Origin: Budorcas taxicolor
Taxonomy: Eukaryota > Chordata > Mammalia > Artiodactyla > Bovidae
NCBI RefSeq assembly: GCF_023091745.1
Contig: NC_068912.1
Coordinates: 71,597,067-71,661,066, forward strand
Direction of reading: 5' to 3'
DNA: 64,000 bases
Shown: piece by piece, positions 33,443 to 43,743 of the stretch
How positions within the stretch are numbered: the stretch's first letter is position 1
How the letters are laid out: each line of letters begins with the position of its first letter
Position numbers and translations under genes: made by a program
The notes under the pieces: generated by a model
The model's database searches: none
The model's input: only the letters and a program-made list of their open reading frames with translations
Told to the model about the DNA's origin: nothing

Positions 33443-33731
33443 TTGGTCTGAAATAAATAGACTGGCAGATATTTCTCTGGCAAAGCTGGGTTTATTCAGG
33501 TTCAGCAGAGAATTTCAATTTAGGTCTGCAACCTTAGGGAGCCATGTGCAAGCCCCTGCACAATGGAAGGCTAGCACTTTGACAGAGAGGAAAAGGAAGT
33601 TGAGAGGGCTATAGTGGACAAAGACACATGGCTTTTCATTGGCTGAGTCCTCACCAGGAAAGAAAAGGAGACTTCTTGTTGGGCTCTGCTGTTATCACAT
33701 GGTATAAGAGCTTCCCCTGCTGGTCTCTCAA
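33443..33731 (-). repeat. 5' LTR of the ERV
   Basis: Read on the minus strand it begins tgagagaccagcaggggaag and ends tttatttcagaccaaca, so with canonical TG...CA ends, 289 bp. A TATA-like cttataccatg sits about 25 bp from the start, and the polyadenylation signal lies in cctgaataaacccag. The primer-binding site downstream (gtggcactaacagggg) is too decayed to assign to a tRNA. Confidence 0.75.
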
Positions 33732-34340
33732 CTCTACTTAATTTGTTTATAATACTTATTTATTTACTTATTTTTACAGAATTCACTGGACATATAGTTG
33801 AAGAACCAAACCATAGGTCATACACCTGGCTGTATCCAAATATAGCAAATGTAAGACAATCAAAGCCATCTCCCAAATACACTGGCATTACAATGAAATA
33901 TCAGAGTGGACTTTTCCCTGCAGATTTTCTGTTTCAAAGACAAGTTAAATGTGTGTTTTGTCTTTTTTCTGCAAAAATGTTGAGGGAGACATTTAAAGTT
34001 TTCTCTTGACCTCTTCTTTGTTTTCTGAAATAAAAAGAATCAAATAATTCAATAAAAAAATCTTAATACCAAAAAGAGGAAAGAAGAAAGCTGTGTATTG
34101 CCAGGAAATTAAACAAAACTATACCTGGAAGGAATCACAATGGGGTAGCTAATTAAACATTTGAAATCTTGGAAGTATGAACTTACAATATTGGCTTCAA
34201 GCTTGATTGCTTTTCTTGTTCTCTTTAATGTAATTCACCAGAATTAAGGTAATATGAAGTTAATACATTAAACACACATGCATGAACACATGCCATGGTT
34301 CTATAAAGATAACAATATAGGCTATACTGAATTTAGAGAG
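33732..34340. other. No recognised feature
   Basis: An 88-codon plus-strand frame (33743-34009) has no recognisable content. Otherwise AT-rich. Confidence 0.4.
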
Positions 34341-34545
34341 AGGCTTCCCTGGTGGCTCAGAAGGTAAAGCGTCTGCCTGCAATGCAGGAGACCTGGGTTC
34401 AATCCCTGGGTCAGGAAGATCCCTTGGAGAAGGAAATGGCAACCCAGTCCAGTACTCTTGCCTGGAAAATCCCATGGACAGAGAAGCCTGGTAGACTACA
34501 GTCCATAGGATAGCTAAGAGTCAGAGATGACTGTGCGACTTCATA
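34341..34545 (+). mobile_element. Bov-tA SINE
   Basis: A well-kept head (aggcttccctggtggctcag), gttcaatccctgggtcagga, and the end gatgactgtgcgacttcata. Confidence 0.93.
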
Positions 34546-35111
34546 AAGAGGTATAGATTTTATACTCCTGCAGAGAAGAGGCTTTTTTTTTTTTAAGTAC
34601 ACAAACTCTGGGAAAATATAATTTATATGTAAGATGTTTCCTGATGACAATCTTTTCCACAAAATTTTTAGCACTTGCTATATGCAAAACTCCATGTTAA
34701 GTGCTATCAGAGACAAAAATGTGGCATTAAAGAGGAAAAATTATAATGTTTGAAAATGTGATGGAAACATTAAAGGTAAATAAAATTAGCTATGCAAATT
34801 GTGAAACAGTTTTATCATTCCATAATTTAAATGAAAGTATAAAAATTCTACATTTCTCAAGATAGAAAATTAAAAAAATACACTTCTTCAAATAATCTAT
34901 CATAATAAACATCTCTTGCCACATATACAGTATTATCATCACACTATGTCGTCATGGAGAATCTAAAGGCAAATTAGACATAGATTGGTCTTAAGCTGTT
35001 AAATCTGGAATGGTATTCCATCTGGGCATATATGGTAAGAAGCTGATTCTTAAAAATGAAGACTGAAAGGTGTATATGTAGCTATAAATATTTTTCTCAC
35101 ACATCAAACTG
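34546..35111. other. No recognised feature
   Basis: AT-rich sequence with no frame. gcacttgctatatgcaaaac near 34671 recalls an ancient repeat, but the match is too short to call. Confidence 0.4.
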
Positions 35112-35186
35112 AAAAGTGAAAGTGAAAGTCACTCAGTTGTGTCTGAATCTTTGCGACTGTACAGTCCATGGAATTCTCCATTATTC
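35112..35186 (-). mobile_element. Bov-A SINE scrap
   Basis: About 75 bp: agtgaaagtcactcagttgt through acagtccatggaattctcca. Truncated at the SINE 5' side. Confidence 0.8.
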
Positions 35187-35825
35187 CATTCTTTTTATTA
35201 ACCATTATAATCCCAATGTACTACTGAGATTCATGGAAGTATAGTATATTACATGGGATGAACAAGAATGGAACACCTCTTGGTTCCTTCATATACTGAA
35301 TTATTGATTATTTATTGAATGTTTATAAGGAGGAATATTGTGCTCTAGATGACAGCATATCAAAGTAAACAAAAGTGCAGAGTCCTGCCTTCAAAGAATT
35401 TACCTTCTGGGAGGAAAAGGAAGGTAATGGATAAGCAAATATAAAAACTATGCTTTCAGAAATTGAAGAGTGTTATAAACATAAATTTAGTGATATAAAA
35501 GAATGAGTAAGAGGGGCAGTAACTCTAGAGAAGACCCATGTAAAGAGATCCAAATGAGGACGAAGTTTTGGTTATGCAAAAAGAAATGAGGAAGTGTCTT
35601 TAGCCAGAAGAACTATTAAATTTCAAGCACCAAAGTCTAGAAACAAGCTTTTCTAGACTTTGTTGTTTGCAAGGAACAATAAGAAGACCAGTGTGGCCTA
35701 AGGTGAGAAAGAAGGGTAAGAGATAAAAACGGAGGTACTTCCAGTTTTTGAAGGGCCTTGTAGCAATGGTAAAAAGTGTGGATTTTATTTTAAATAAAGT
35801 GCACTAGAAGCTAGAATGAAGTATA
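35187..35825. other. Possible ancient repeat, otherwise unrecognised
   Basis: The run of words gctctagatgacagcatatc, cttcaaagaatttaccttct, then aagtgtctttagccagaaga resembles an old mammal-wide repeat, but I cannot name it. No coding frame. Confidence 0.35.
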
Positions 35826-36036
35826 TTGTTGTTGCTTAGTTGCTAAGTCATGTCTGACTCTTTTGCAATCCCTGGGCTGTAGCCTGCCAGGCTTCTTTGA
35901 TCGTGGGATGCTCCAGGCAGCCATACTAGAGTGGGTTGCCATTTCCTTATCCAGGGAATCTTCCCAACCCAGGGACTGAACCAGTGTCTCCTGTATTGAA
36001 GGTGGATTCTTTACTGGTAAGACACCAGGAAAGCCC
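35826..36036 (-). mobile_element. Bov-tA SINE
   Basis: A complete antisense copy from tgttgttgcttagttgctaa to the head ggtaagacaccaggaaagcc. Confidence 0.92.
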
Positions 36037-36398
36037 TAGCATAAAGTATAGCAGAGAGGAAACCTGAAATATATATTGAAAGTTTGCTCTGGCTACTCTA
36101 TAGTGAATGAATTGTGGGGGAATTAATCCTTAGGGCAGAGACTAATTTCTGTAATATTCACCTCCTCACTAGAGAGAGAGGAAGGAGTTCCATTGCAGGT
36201 ATGCATCTCCTCTAAAATGGATCATCCCCAGACCTGGACCCTTCTCCTTTGTAGCTTTCAGTGGTGCTATCATTCTTCATTATCTCCATTCACAAGCATC
36301 AGATCCTTATTCCAGCCCACAGAGGAAGAAAATGGAGAGCTAGCAATTTCTCTTAAGTGAAAGTTAACACACATAACTGCTACCCACACTTCGTACGT
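36037..36398. other. No recognised feature
   Basis: No gene, known repeat or strong structure seen. Confidence 0.4.
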
Positions 36399-36519
36399 GA
36401 TGTGAAGTTGCTCAGTCGTGTCTGACTCTGTGACCCGTGGACTGTAGCTCACCAAGCTCCTCCATCCATGGGATTCTCCAGGCAAGAATACTGGAGTGGG
36501 TTGCCGTTTCCTTCTCCAC
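36399..36519 (-). mobile_element. Bov-A SINE half-unit
   Basis: The antisense body from gatgtgaagttgctcagtcg to ggttgccgtttccttctcc, with no tRNA-like head. Possible short duplication cacttcgta / cacttcata. Confidence 0.88.
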
Positions 36520-36892
36520 TTCATAGGGTAGAATTAATTATGTGACCACATACTCAGTTAAACTTTGTAATTCTATTACTACATGAAAGAAAGGTGGAAA
36601 CAGAAAAACCAGGTAGAAAGTATATACAGCCATCTAGTCTAGGCTGTGGGGAGGATGGTGTCTTGGACTAGGAAAGTCACAGAGAAGAAATTGCCTTAAT
36701 ATCCTAAGCATGCTCTGTGTTTTGTCACACATTGATCAAGCCATAGAACTCATGTCTCATATTCAATGCCCATCCACCTAAAGAAATGCATTTCTCTTTT
36801 TGTATGTGAGTCAGCCTTTAATGCATAGTTTGTGTGCTGCTAATGATGTGAACTCCAGGGGCTAAATCACTTCACTTCAGTTTTTACCTCCA
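36520..36892. other. No recognised feature
   Basis: No gene or known repeat seen. Confidence 0.4.
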
Positions 36893-37007
36893 TATTTACT
36901 ACCTCTGTGACATTTAGTAAATCACTCAAACTTTCTGTTCATTTTTCACACCTGTAAGTAAGTAGGTAATGACGGTACCTACCTTTAAAAATAATTGTTT
37001 CTAAGAA

Positions 37008-37212
37008 GGCTTCCCCGGTAGCTCAGATGGTAAAAAATTTGCCTGCAATGCTGGAGACCAGGGTTCAATCCCTGGGTCTGGAAGATTCCCTGGAGGAGGA
37101 AATGTCAACCCACACCAGTATTCTTGCCTCGACAATTTCATGGAAAGAGGAACCTGGAGGGCTAAAAATCATAGGGTCACAAAGAGTTGGACATGACTAA
37201 AGAAACATAGCA
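37008..37212 (+). mobile_element. Bov-tA SINE
   Basis: Head ggcttccccggtagctcaga, end gttggacatgactaaagaaa. Confidence 0.92.
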
Positions 37213-37254
37213 CATTATATAAAGTGACATTTACATAATTTATAAATTATATAA

Positions 37255-37462
37255 TGACTTCCCTGGTGGCTCAGATGGTAAAGTATCTGCCTACAATGCG
37301 GGAGACTGAGGTTCGATCCCTGGGTTGGGAAGACCCTCTGGAGAAGGAAATGGCAACCCACTCTAGTACTCTTGCCTGGAAAATTCCATGGATGGAGGAG
37401 CATTGTAGGCCACAGTCCATGGGGTTACAAAGAGTAGGACATGATTGAGAAAAAAAAAAAAA
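37255..37462 (+). mobile_element. Bov-tA SINE with A-tail
   Basis: Head gacttccctggtggctcaga, end gagtaggacatgattgag, then a run of A to 37462 that passes straight into the telomere-like array. Possible imperfect duplication: tttataaattat before the SINE (37240-37250) and tttataaaaattat after the array (37507-37520). Confidence 0.92.
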
Positions 37463-37510
37463 TTAGGCTTAGGTTTAGGGTTAGGGTTAGAGGATTAGGG
37501 TTAGGGTTTA
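37463..37510 (+). repeat. Interstitial telomere-like (TTAGGG)n array
   Basis: Eight near-hexamer units on the plus strand: ttaggc, then ttaggt, several exact ttaggg, and one agagga-type interruption. 48 bp, joined to the A-tail of a SINE. It is far too short to be a chromosome end. Confidence 0.93.
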
Positions 37511-37663
37511 TAAAAATTATTTATACTGTAATTGTGCTAGGCATACAGTATATACACAGTAAGTGCTGGGAGTTGATTTTTCAAAGGTAAAAGTCCAGTT
37601 TATGTCTTAGTGGAATAAATACCCTAAAATGGAGTTTCATACATCCTTCTTTTAATAGTCCTT

Positions 37664-38197
37664 TGAAAAGTTATGACTAACCTAGATGCCATATTCAAAA
37701 GCAGAGATATTACTTTGCCGACTAAGGTCCATCTAGTCAAGGCTATGGTTTTTCCAGTAGTCGTGTATGGATGTGAGAGTTGGACTGTGAAGAAGGCTGA
37801 GTGCCGAAGAATTGATGTGTTTGAACTGCGGTGTTGGAGAAGACTCTTGAGAGTCCCTTGGACTGCAAGGAGATCCAACCAGTCCATTCTGAAGGAGATC
37901 AGCCCTGGGATTTCTTTGGAAGGAATGATGCTAAAGCGGAAACTCCAGTACTTTGGCCACCTCATGCGAAGAGTTGACTCATTGGAAAAGACTCTGATGC
38001 TGGGAGGGATTGGGGGCAGGAGGAGAAGGGGACGACCGAGGATGAGATGGCTGGATGGCATCACTGACTCGATGGACATGAGTTTGAGTGAACTCCGGGA
38101 GTTGGTGATGGACAGGGAGGCCTGGCGTGCTGCGATTCACGGGGTCGCAGAGTTGGATATGACTGAGCGACTGAACTGACTGAACTGACTGACTGAA
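37664..38197 (+). mobile_element. BovB 3' fragment (534 bp)
   Basis: It begins gaaaagttatgactaaccta and ends in a TGAAC/TGACT tail. Little decayed. It matches the copy at 29353 closely and starts at nearly the same point. Confidence 0.94.
37673..38179 (+). pseudogene. BovB C-terminal ORF fragment, still open (168 codons)
   Basis: Continuous frame from MTNLDAIFKSRDITLPTKVH through WTVKKAE, VPWTARRSNQS and RRRGRPRMRWLDGITDSMD to ERLN. It is only the region after the reverse transcriptase, without endonuclease or catalytic residues, so it has no expected activity. Its openness reflects youth rather than selection on this copy. Confidence 0.85.
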
Positions 38198-38341
38198 CTT
38201 TTATAGAACTCAGTCCTTACCTACTCTTTTTGGTAATTTGCTCTATTGTGTTTCTTCTCTAGGCCTCCACTTGAGGTGCCAAAGAAAGGAAAAAAAATAT
38301 CCTTCTACTTTGTTATATAAAAAGTGCATACACATAAAAAT

Positions 38342-38723
38342 TTTTCAGTTCAATTCAGTTCAGTCGCTCAGTCATGTCTAACTCTTTGCGACCCTGTGGA
38401 CTGCAGCATGCCAGGCCTCCCTGTCCATCACCAACTCCTGGAGTTTACTCAAACTCACATCCATTGAGTTAGTGATGCCATCCAATCATCTCATCCTCTG
38501 TTGTCCCCATCGATCTTTCCCAGCATCAGAGTCTTTTCCAATGAGTCAACTCTTCGCATGAGGTGGCCAAAGTATTGGAGCTTCAGCTCTAGCATCATTC
38601 CTTCCAAAGAAATCCCAGGGTTGATCTCCTTTAGAATGGACTGGTTGGATCTCCTTGCAGTCCAAGGGACTCTCAGGAGTCTTCTCCAACACCACAGTTC
38701 AAAAGCATCAATTCTTTGGTGCT
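38342..38723 (-). mobile_element. BovB 3' fragment
   Basis: An antisense copy from the tail (cagttcaattcagttcagtc) to cacagttcaaaagcatcaat. It is flanked by a 9-bp duplication, cataaaaat, at 38333-38341 and 38724-38732. A short internal deletion removes part of the RRRRGR coding region. Confidence 0.94.
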
Positions 38724-38969
38724 CATAAAAATGTTTATTTGCTGCTTATTTGCTTCTGGTGTTAACAATTACAATTTTTTAGAACTGGCATTGCTTGCTT
38801 ATGTATCTATTTTAGATGTACTTTTAACAGTTTGATCAGATACGGCTCATTATAAGTTGATATATATTCTCTCACCTTAGATGTATATATGCATTAATAG
38901 GGTGATGGTCACAGTTGCCTCATGCCTCACTACTTATCTGCAGGAAAAGAGAGAGCTTTTGATATAGAT

Positions 38970-39219
38970 TTGTTATTCAGTCACCCATTCATGTCCATCT
39001 TTTTTTAACCCCATGTACTGCAGCACATAAGGCCTCACTGCTCTCATCATCTCCTGATGTTTGCCCAAGTTCATGCCCATTGGATCAGTGATGCCATCCA
39101 GCTATCTCATCCTCTGATGCCCTCTTCTTCTTCTGCCCCCAATCTTTACCATGATCAAGGAATTTTCCAGTGAGTCAGCTGTTTATATCAGGTAACCAAA
39201 TGCTGGAGCATTGACATCA
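38970..39219 (-). mobile_element. BovB 3' fragment, older
   Basis: Diverged antisense tail: ttcagtcacccattcatgtc through gatgccatccagctatctca to ggtaaccaaatgctggagca. A 9-bp duplication, gatatagat, lies at 38961-38969 and 39220-39228. Confidence 0.9.
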
Positions 39220-39228
39220 GATATAGAT

Positions 39229-40079
39229 ATAGATCAATAAAAATGTTTGTCATATTTCCAAGAAGGAATGGAATAGCTCTCTTCTTATGAACCCCCAAAC
39301 CAGTTTTACAAAATTCAGGATATTGGCCTTAAAAATGTGAAACAAAAAGCAATAGTTAGCAAAGTATTCAGGATCAAGGGTCATGAGTAAAAGGCAGCTT
39401 GAAGAAGATCTATATGCTCAACTAAGAGAGACACCAGTGAGAAAAGATACATAAGTAAATTCATACAGCATCTACTGGACAATAAACCAGATTGGAGACA
39501 GGGGAGGAGAGAACTGAGATTCACACAGATCTGCACAACTGAAATATATGTGGAGTTAAATATCTGAAATGGATGTTAAAATATATTTTAGTTTGGAGTT
39601 AAAGAGAATTGCCCAGGTAAAATATAATAAACACATACAATGAACCTTGAGTCTGTTTAGTGGCAATAACTCAAGGTTCTCCCAAAGGTCACAAGATGCA
39701 CAGAAAGCATGCTTATTTTCATTATGTTTATTCTAAATACAATCTTCCTAAAGCTACTTAGGAAAATGGCTTCAATTTGCACACACTGAATTAATGGTTC
39801 ATCCTATTGTTCATCATTCATGTGGAAGAAAAGAACTGAAGATTACATTATGGCAGAAAAGCACAATCTCAGGACACACTTCCCGGGAGAGCTGTGTACA
39901 AGACCAAATAGAAGAGGTGGTTTGAACAGGAAGGCACATTTTCATAAGTGATCACAAGTGACTGTAAACTGCTTTCTTCAGAATGAGGCACTTGGTGTAT
40001 ACATTTGAAGGGCAACATATTAAGTAATAAGAATGTTAGAAGAACATAAAATAATATCTGAATGCTCTCCAGAGAGAGA
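39229..40079. other. No recognised feature
   Basis: AT-rich sequence. The minus-strand frame at 39869-40207 is hydrophobic, but I regard it as a chance frame. Confidence 0.4.
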
Positions 40080-40670
40080 GAACATTTTAAGTAGGACAGA
40101 AAACCCAGAAACCACAAAAAGACTGACAGACTTGCTATACACAAGTTAAAATGCCTGAATGGTAAATATACCCAAACAAAAGAAAAGGACACACCATAAA
40201 TTGACAAAATGTAATTATCATTTACATAATAAATTGATACTTGGTGTGTTCTTAATATTTGAGGGCCTTCTAAAAATTGATTTTAAAAAAGACACAATCA
40301 AGAGGAAATAATGTCAAAGATTATAAATAGGCTATCCATGAAGAGGAAGTACAATTGGTCAGTAAACAAAAATTAAGAAGCCTCTAATTATATGACAGGA
40401 AATGCAATCAAAAACAGGAATATAGAGTCTTTACTCATCAAATTTGAAATCTTAAAAAAAAAAATCAAAGTCATGTATTCTGTCAGCAATTTACAGAATT
40501 GGGCTCTCTCAAAGGTCACTTTAGAAGATAATATGGTATTAGAATCTATCTTACATTTACAAAGTATCTCCATATAAGGATACACAAATGAAATTTTTCA
40601 TTACAAAAATTGTTTATGATTGGGAACAACTAAAAAAACATGAATATCTGTACCCTACAAATTATATTCT
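40080..40670 (+). repeat. Ancient L1/HAL1-like fragment
   Basis: Ordered words recall an old L1 or HAL1 3' half: aaataggctatccatgaaga, tacaattggtcagtaaacaa, tcattacaaaaattgtttat, then gattgggaacaactaaaaaa. Strongly diverged and with no usable frame. Confidence 0.45.
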
Positions 40671-40831
40671 AATGATCGCAGTATAAGAGGAAAATTTAAT
40701 AAATATAAAAATTAAAGAAAGAGGATCAGGGCACGGGAACAAAGATTGGTACCCTAGCCAACTAAGTTACACGGTAGCATTTCGCTCATCTTGGGAGTGT
40801 GTTATATGTGATATAAACAATCTTTCTGGTT

Positions 40832-41172
40832 GAGAGTCCCTTGGACTGCAAGGAGATCCAAATAGTCAATCCTAAAGGAAATCAGTCCTGAATATTCATT
40901 GGAAGGACTGATGCTGAAGCTGAAACTCCAGTACTTTGGCCACTTGATGTGAAGAGCTAACTTATTTGAAAAGACCCTGATGCTGGGAAAGATTGAAGGT
41001 GGGAGGAGAAGGGGATGACAGAGGATGAGATGGTTGGATGTCATCACCAACTCAATGGACATGAATTTGAGTAAACTCCAGGAGTTGATGATGGACAGGG
41101 AGGCCTGGCATGCTGCAGTTCATGGGGTCTCAAAGAGTCGGACACAACTGAGTGACTGAACTGAGCTGAAGT
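40832..41172 (+). mobile_element. BovB 3' fragment, older
   Basis: tgagagtcccttggactgca through ggaggcctggcatgctgcag to the tail tgagtgactgaactgagctg. Confidence 0.93.
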
Positions 41173-41204
41173 TAAATAAGATAATGAGATGCAGTAATCT
41201 GAAA

Positions 41205-41380
41205 TGGAAATTTGGGAATTTTGAGTTTAAGATACTAGGTTTCAGAGTCTAGCTTATTTCTCCGATCCTCCTTTTTCTCATCTGAGAAATGGAGTTCAAA
41301 TGCTGAAATCCCAGGGCTGTTTTGAGAATGAAAGAGATAACTTTAAATCACAGAATGTATGTCCTTATAGAGTATACGTG
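41205..41380 (+). repeat. MIR-like SINE fragment
   Basis: tcagagtctagcttatttct, tttttctcatctgagaaatg, then ctgttttgagaatgaaagag match MIR order. Confidence 0.5.
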
Positions 41381-42264
41381 CTTGATTTAGGGAAAGAAGC
41401 GCTGTAAATATATGAAGATTCCCCCAGCACCAGCTTCACCAAGACTCATCTCCATATTGAAATAAGTAATTGGCACAGGATCAGGAGCAAAAGTCTGACT
41501 CATTGTTCATGCCAAACATGCAGATGAAGAAAAGTGTTATTTTTAATTTAGTTGCTTTGAAATATTGTTGTTGTTTTTCAGATACTTCCTGAGCATATAA
41601 ATATTCATGAGTGCAAATCAAATATTTAGTTATCATCCAAATTAAAAGATGCAACACTCCTTAAGAGGAAAGGATGCTTTTAAAAAATACTTTTTAAAGT
41701 TTTGTAACTTCGATGTAAAATATAAAGCTTTAAAAGGGTATTGAAATTTATGGAGCTTAATTATTTTTCAACAGAGAACAAAGAAATTAAGACTGGTCTA
41801 AATGTCCCTATTTTCTAGAAAGTAATAATACAAGTTAATTCTGTCATGACTTTGGGAAAGCTCTTTCACAAATACCTATTCTCACTCCCAACAATCCACA
41901 ACCACTGTTAAAAAAGCCTGGAGTTTAAATTTATGCAAAGAGTGTATGAGACAGAATCACAAAAGAAATACTGACTCATACAAGTATGCTTCCTTTACAT
42001 AGGAAGGGAGGTAAACCTGTACAACTTCCATGAGTTTTTCCCCATACTTTTTCTATGGAAGTTAATGGTTATGTAGAGTTGAGTGAGTGATGATTGGCTG
42101 CATGCCAAGTGTAGGAACATTCTTTATTCATATTAGCTGTTTATTGGCACTTAAAAAGATTAGTTTAAACTTAGTTGCAGATTTAGAATGACTTTTATAG
42201 TAGAGTTTCATTTTAAAGCTTAAATATAATACTCTATGAATTTATAAAGTTGTGTTGCATTTGA
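41381..42264. other. No recognised feature
   Basis: AT-rich, nothing identified. Confidence 0.4.
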
Positions 42265-42840
42265 GAGAGCAATCCCAACTTCTAGAAGTCAATCCTAAGG
42301 CACAAGTATTTATACCATATATAAATTAGGTTACAAAGATATTCATCATAGCCTTTTTTTTTTTTATAAGTGAAAATAAGGTATCAATATAAAGTGTTCC
42401 ACAATAGAAGACTAGCATGGGGCTTTTCAGGCAAGAATACTGGATTGAGTTACCATTCCCTTCTCCAGGAGATCTTCTTGACCCAGGGATCTAAACTGCT
42501 TCTCCTACCTCTCTTATGTCTCCTGCTTTGGCAGGCAGATTATTTAACACTGAGAAACCCAGGAAGATGTTACCAGACACCTACCTATTCAATGTAATAC
42601 TATTGTCATCAAAAATGTTGAAAATTAAATGTATTGCCTTGAGATGAAGTTTACAGTAATTTGGTAAGTGAAATATGACTCCTTAATATATAAAATGTCA
42701 ATATGTTTTAAACATATGCATATACAGACAAGCAAAAGCACACTGAATAATTTTCTAAATGAATCTAGGTAAACATATTGTTCACAGTAATTATCTTGGG
42801 AGATATTTTATATTTTAGCAAATATGTTGCTTATCAACAT
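42265..42840 (+). repeat. Ancient L1-like 3' fragment with a SINE in it
   Basis: caatcccaacttctagaagt, caaagatattcatcatagcc, then after the SINE tgtattgccttgagatgaag and aagtgaaatatgactcctta. Low-confidence match to an old L1 tail. Confidence 0.4.
42420..42565 (-). mobile_element. Truncated Bov-tA SINE
   Basis: Antisense from gcttttcaggcaagaatact to the head ttatttaacactgagaaacc; the Bov-A 3' part is missing. Confidence 0.85.
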
Positions 42841-42890
42841 GATCTCATTGTTTTTAAAATCAATACATATTTCTCTTTAGTCACAGAAAG

Positions 42891-43102
42891 TGTGAAGTAT
42901 GTTAGTTGCTCAGTCGTGTCTGACTCTTTGCGTCCCCATGGACTGTAGTCTGCCAGGCTCCTCTGTCCATGGAATTCTCCAGGCAAGAATACTGGAGTGG
43001 GTAGCCATTCCTTCTCTAGGGGATCTTCCAAATCCAGGGATTGAACCCAGATCTCCTCCATTGCAGGCAGATTCTTTACCATCTGAGCCACCAGGGAAGT
43101 CC
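42891..43102 (-). mobile_element. Bov-tA SINE
   Basis: From tgtgaagtatgttagttgct to the head tctgagccaccagggaagtc. A 12-bp duplication with one mismatch (agtcacagaaag at 42879-42890, agtcacacaaag at 43103-43114). Confidence 0.93.
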
Positions 43103-43246
43103 AGTCACACAAAGCAGGATTACAAAAGTAGTAGCTGCTAACATTTGTTGATTGCTTACTACACGCCAGGATCTATTCAAAGTACATGCTGTGTATTTTT
43201 TCATTAATACTTTCAACAACCTTGTTATATTAGTACTATTTTTTTT

Positions 43247-43313
43247 AAATGTTTTACAGGTAAAATAAATAAATAAATAAGTAAATAAAAATAAAATAAA
43301 ATGTTTTACAGGT
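43247..43313. repeat. AAAT-rich tract inside a 15-bp direct repeat
   Basis: The word aaatgttttacaggt occurs exactly at 43247-43261 and again at 43299-43313. Between them lie only aaaataaataaataaataag-type repeats. Confidence 0.9.
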
Positions 43314-43428
43314 GACAAATCTTGGGTATGGAGCATGGCCACAGCAAAGGTAAGGGTGTTTACCCAGGCAACCTGGCTTCAGAAATAATCCAGAAATTTA
43401 GTTTACTTAAATATCTAATGGTCACATG

Positions 43429-43432
<4 letters not shown>

Positions 43433-43466
<34 letters not shown>
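43433..43466. repeat. (GT)n microsatellite
   Basis: About 16 GT units followed by an imperfect atgcatgtatgtatg run. Confidence 0.95.
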
Positions 43467-43469
<3 letters not shown>

Positions 43470-43647
43470 CATGTATGTATGGTAACCTCTTGCTTATTTA
43501 CCCCAAGGCTTTTGTAGATGTTCCCTGCAAGCCTCTGTGTTCCTATGGTATACACAGCAAACCTTTGTCTTTGAGCCAAATTTCTTTACATTTTTGATTT
43601 ATTTAAATTTTTTGTCTTTAGACTTTTTAAGTTACTTGAGTATGATA

Positions 43648-43743
43648 TTGTATTTTTATATCCCCAGCATACAGAAAATACTTGTCAAATAGAAGATTCT
43701 CAATCAATATTTGTTGAATGAATGAATGAATGAGTGAATGAAT
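43648..43743 (+). repeat. L2 LINE 3' end with a (TGAA)n tail
   Basis: tatatccccagcatacagaa, then ctcaatcaatatttgttgaa and about six TGAA units, the usual L2 3' end. Confidence 0.6.

Larger units (their letters stand above)
28640..33731 (-). mobile_element. Ancient endogenous retrovirus, minus strand, internally deleted
   Basis: A provirus with the 5' LTR at 33443-33731 and a diverged 3' LTR at about 28640-28900. Between them, reading leftward, are a leader with short tandem repeats, a gag-like region near 31150-30800 and an RT-like frame at 29279-29082. RNase H, integrase and envelope are not visible between the RT segment and the 3' LTR. Later arrivals inside it are a BovB tail, two Bov-tA SINEs and a CHR SINE. 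Codon-level decay is heavy. Gammaretrovirus-like (ERV1) is inferred from the RT and gag wording. Confidence 0.7.
36893..37580 (+). repeat. MIR SINE split by two Bov-tA insertions
   Basis: The MIR core lies at 36893-37007 (ttactacctctgtgacattt, aatgacggtacctacc). Its tail reappears at about 37535-37580 (tgtgctaggcatacagtata, cacagtaagtgctgg). Everything between arrived later. Confidence 0.6.

Noticed and set aside
33743..34009. An 88-codon plus-strand frame next to the ERV 5' LTR
   Set aside because: No motif, no splice context and no neighbouring exon; it is likely chance.
37463..37510. Chromosome end
   Set aside because: The TTAGGG-like array is 48 bp and is followed by ordinary sequence.
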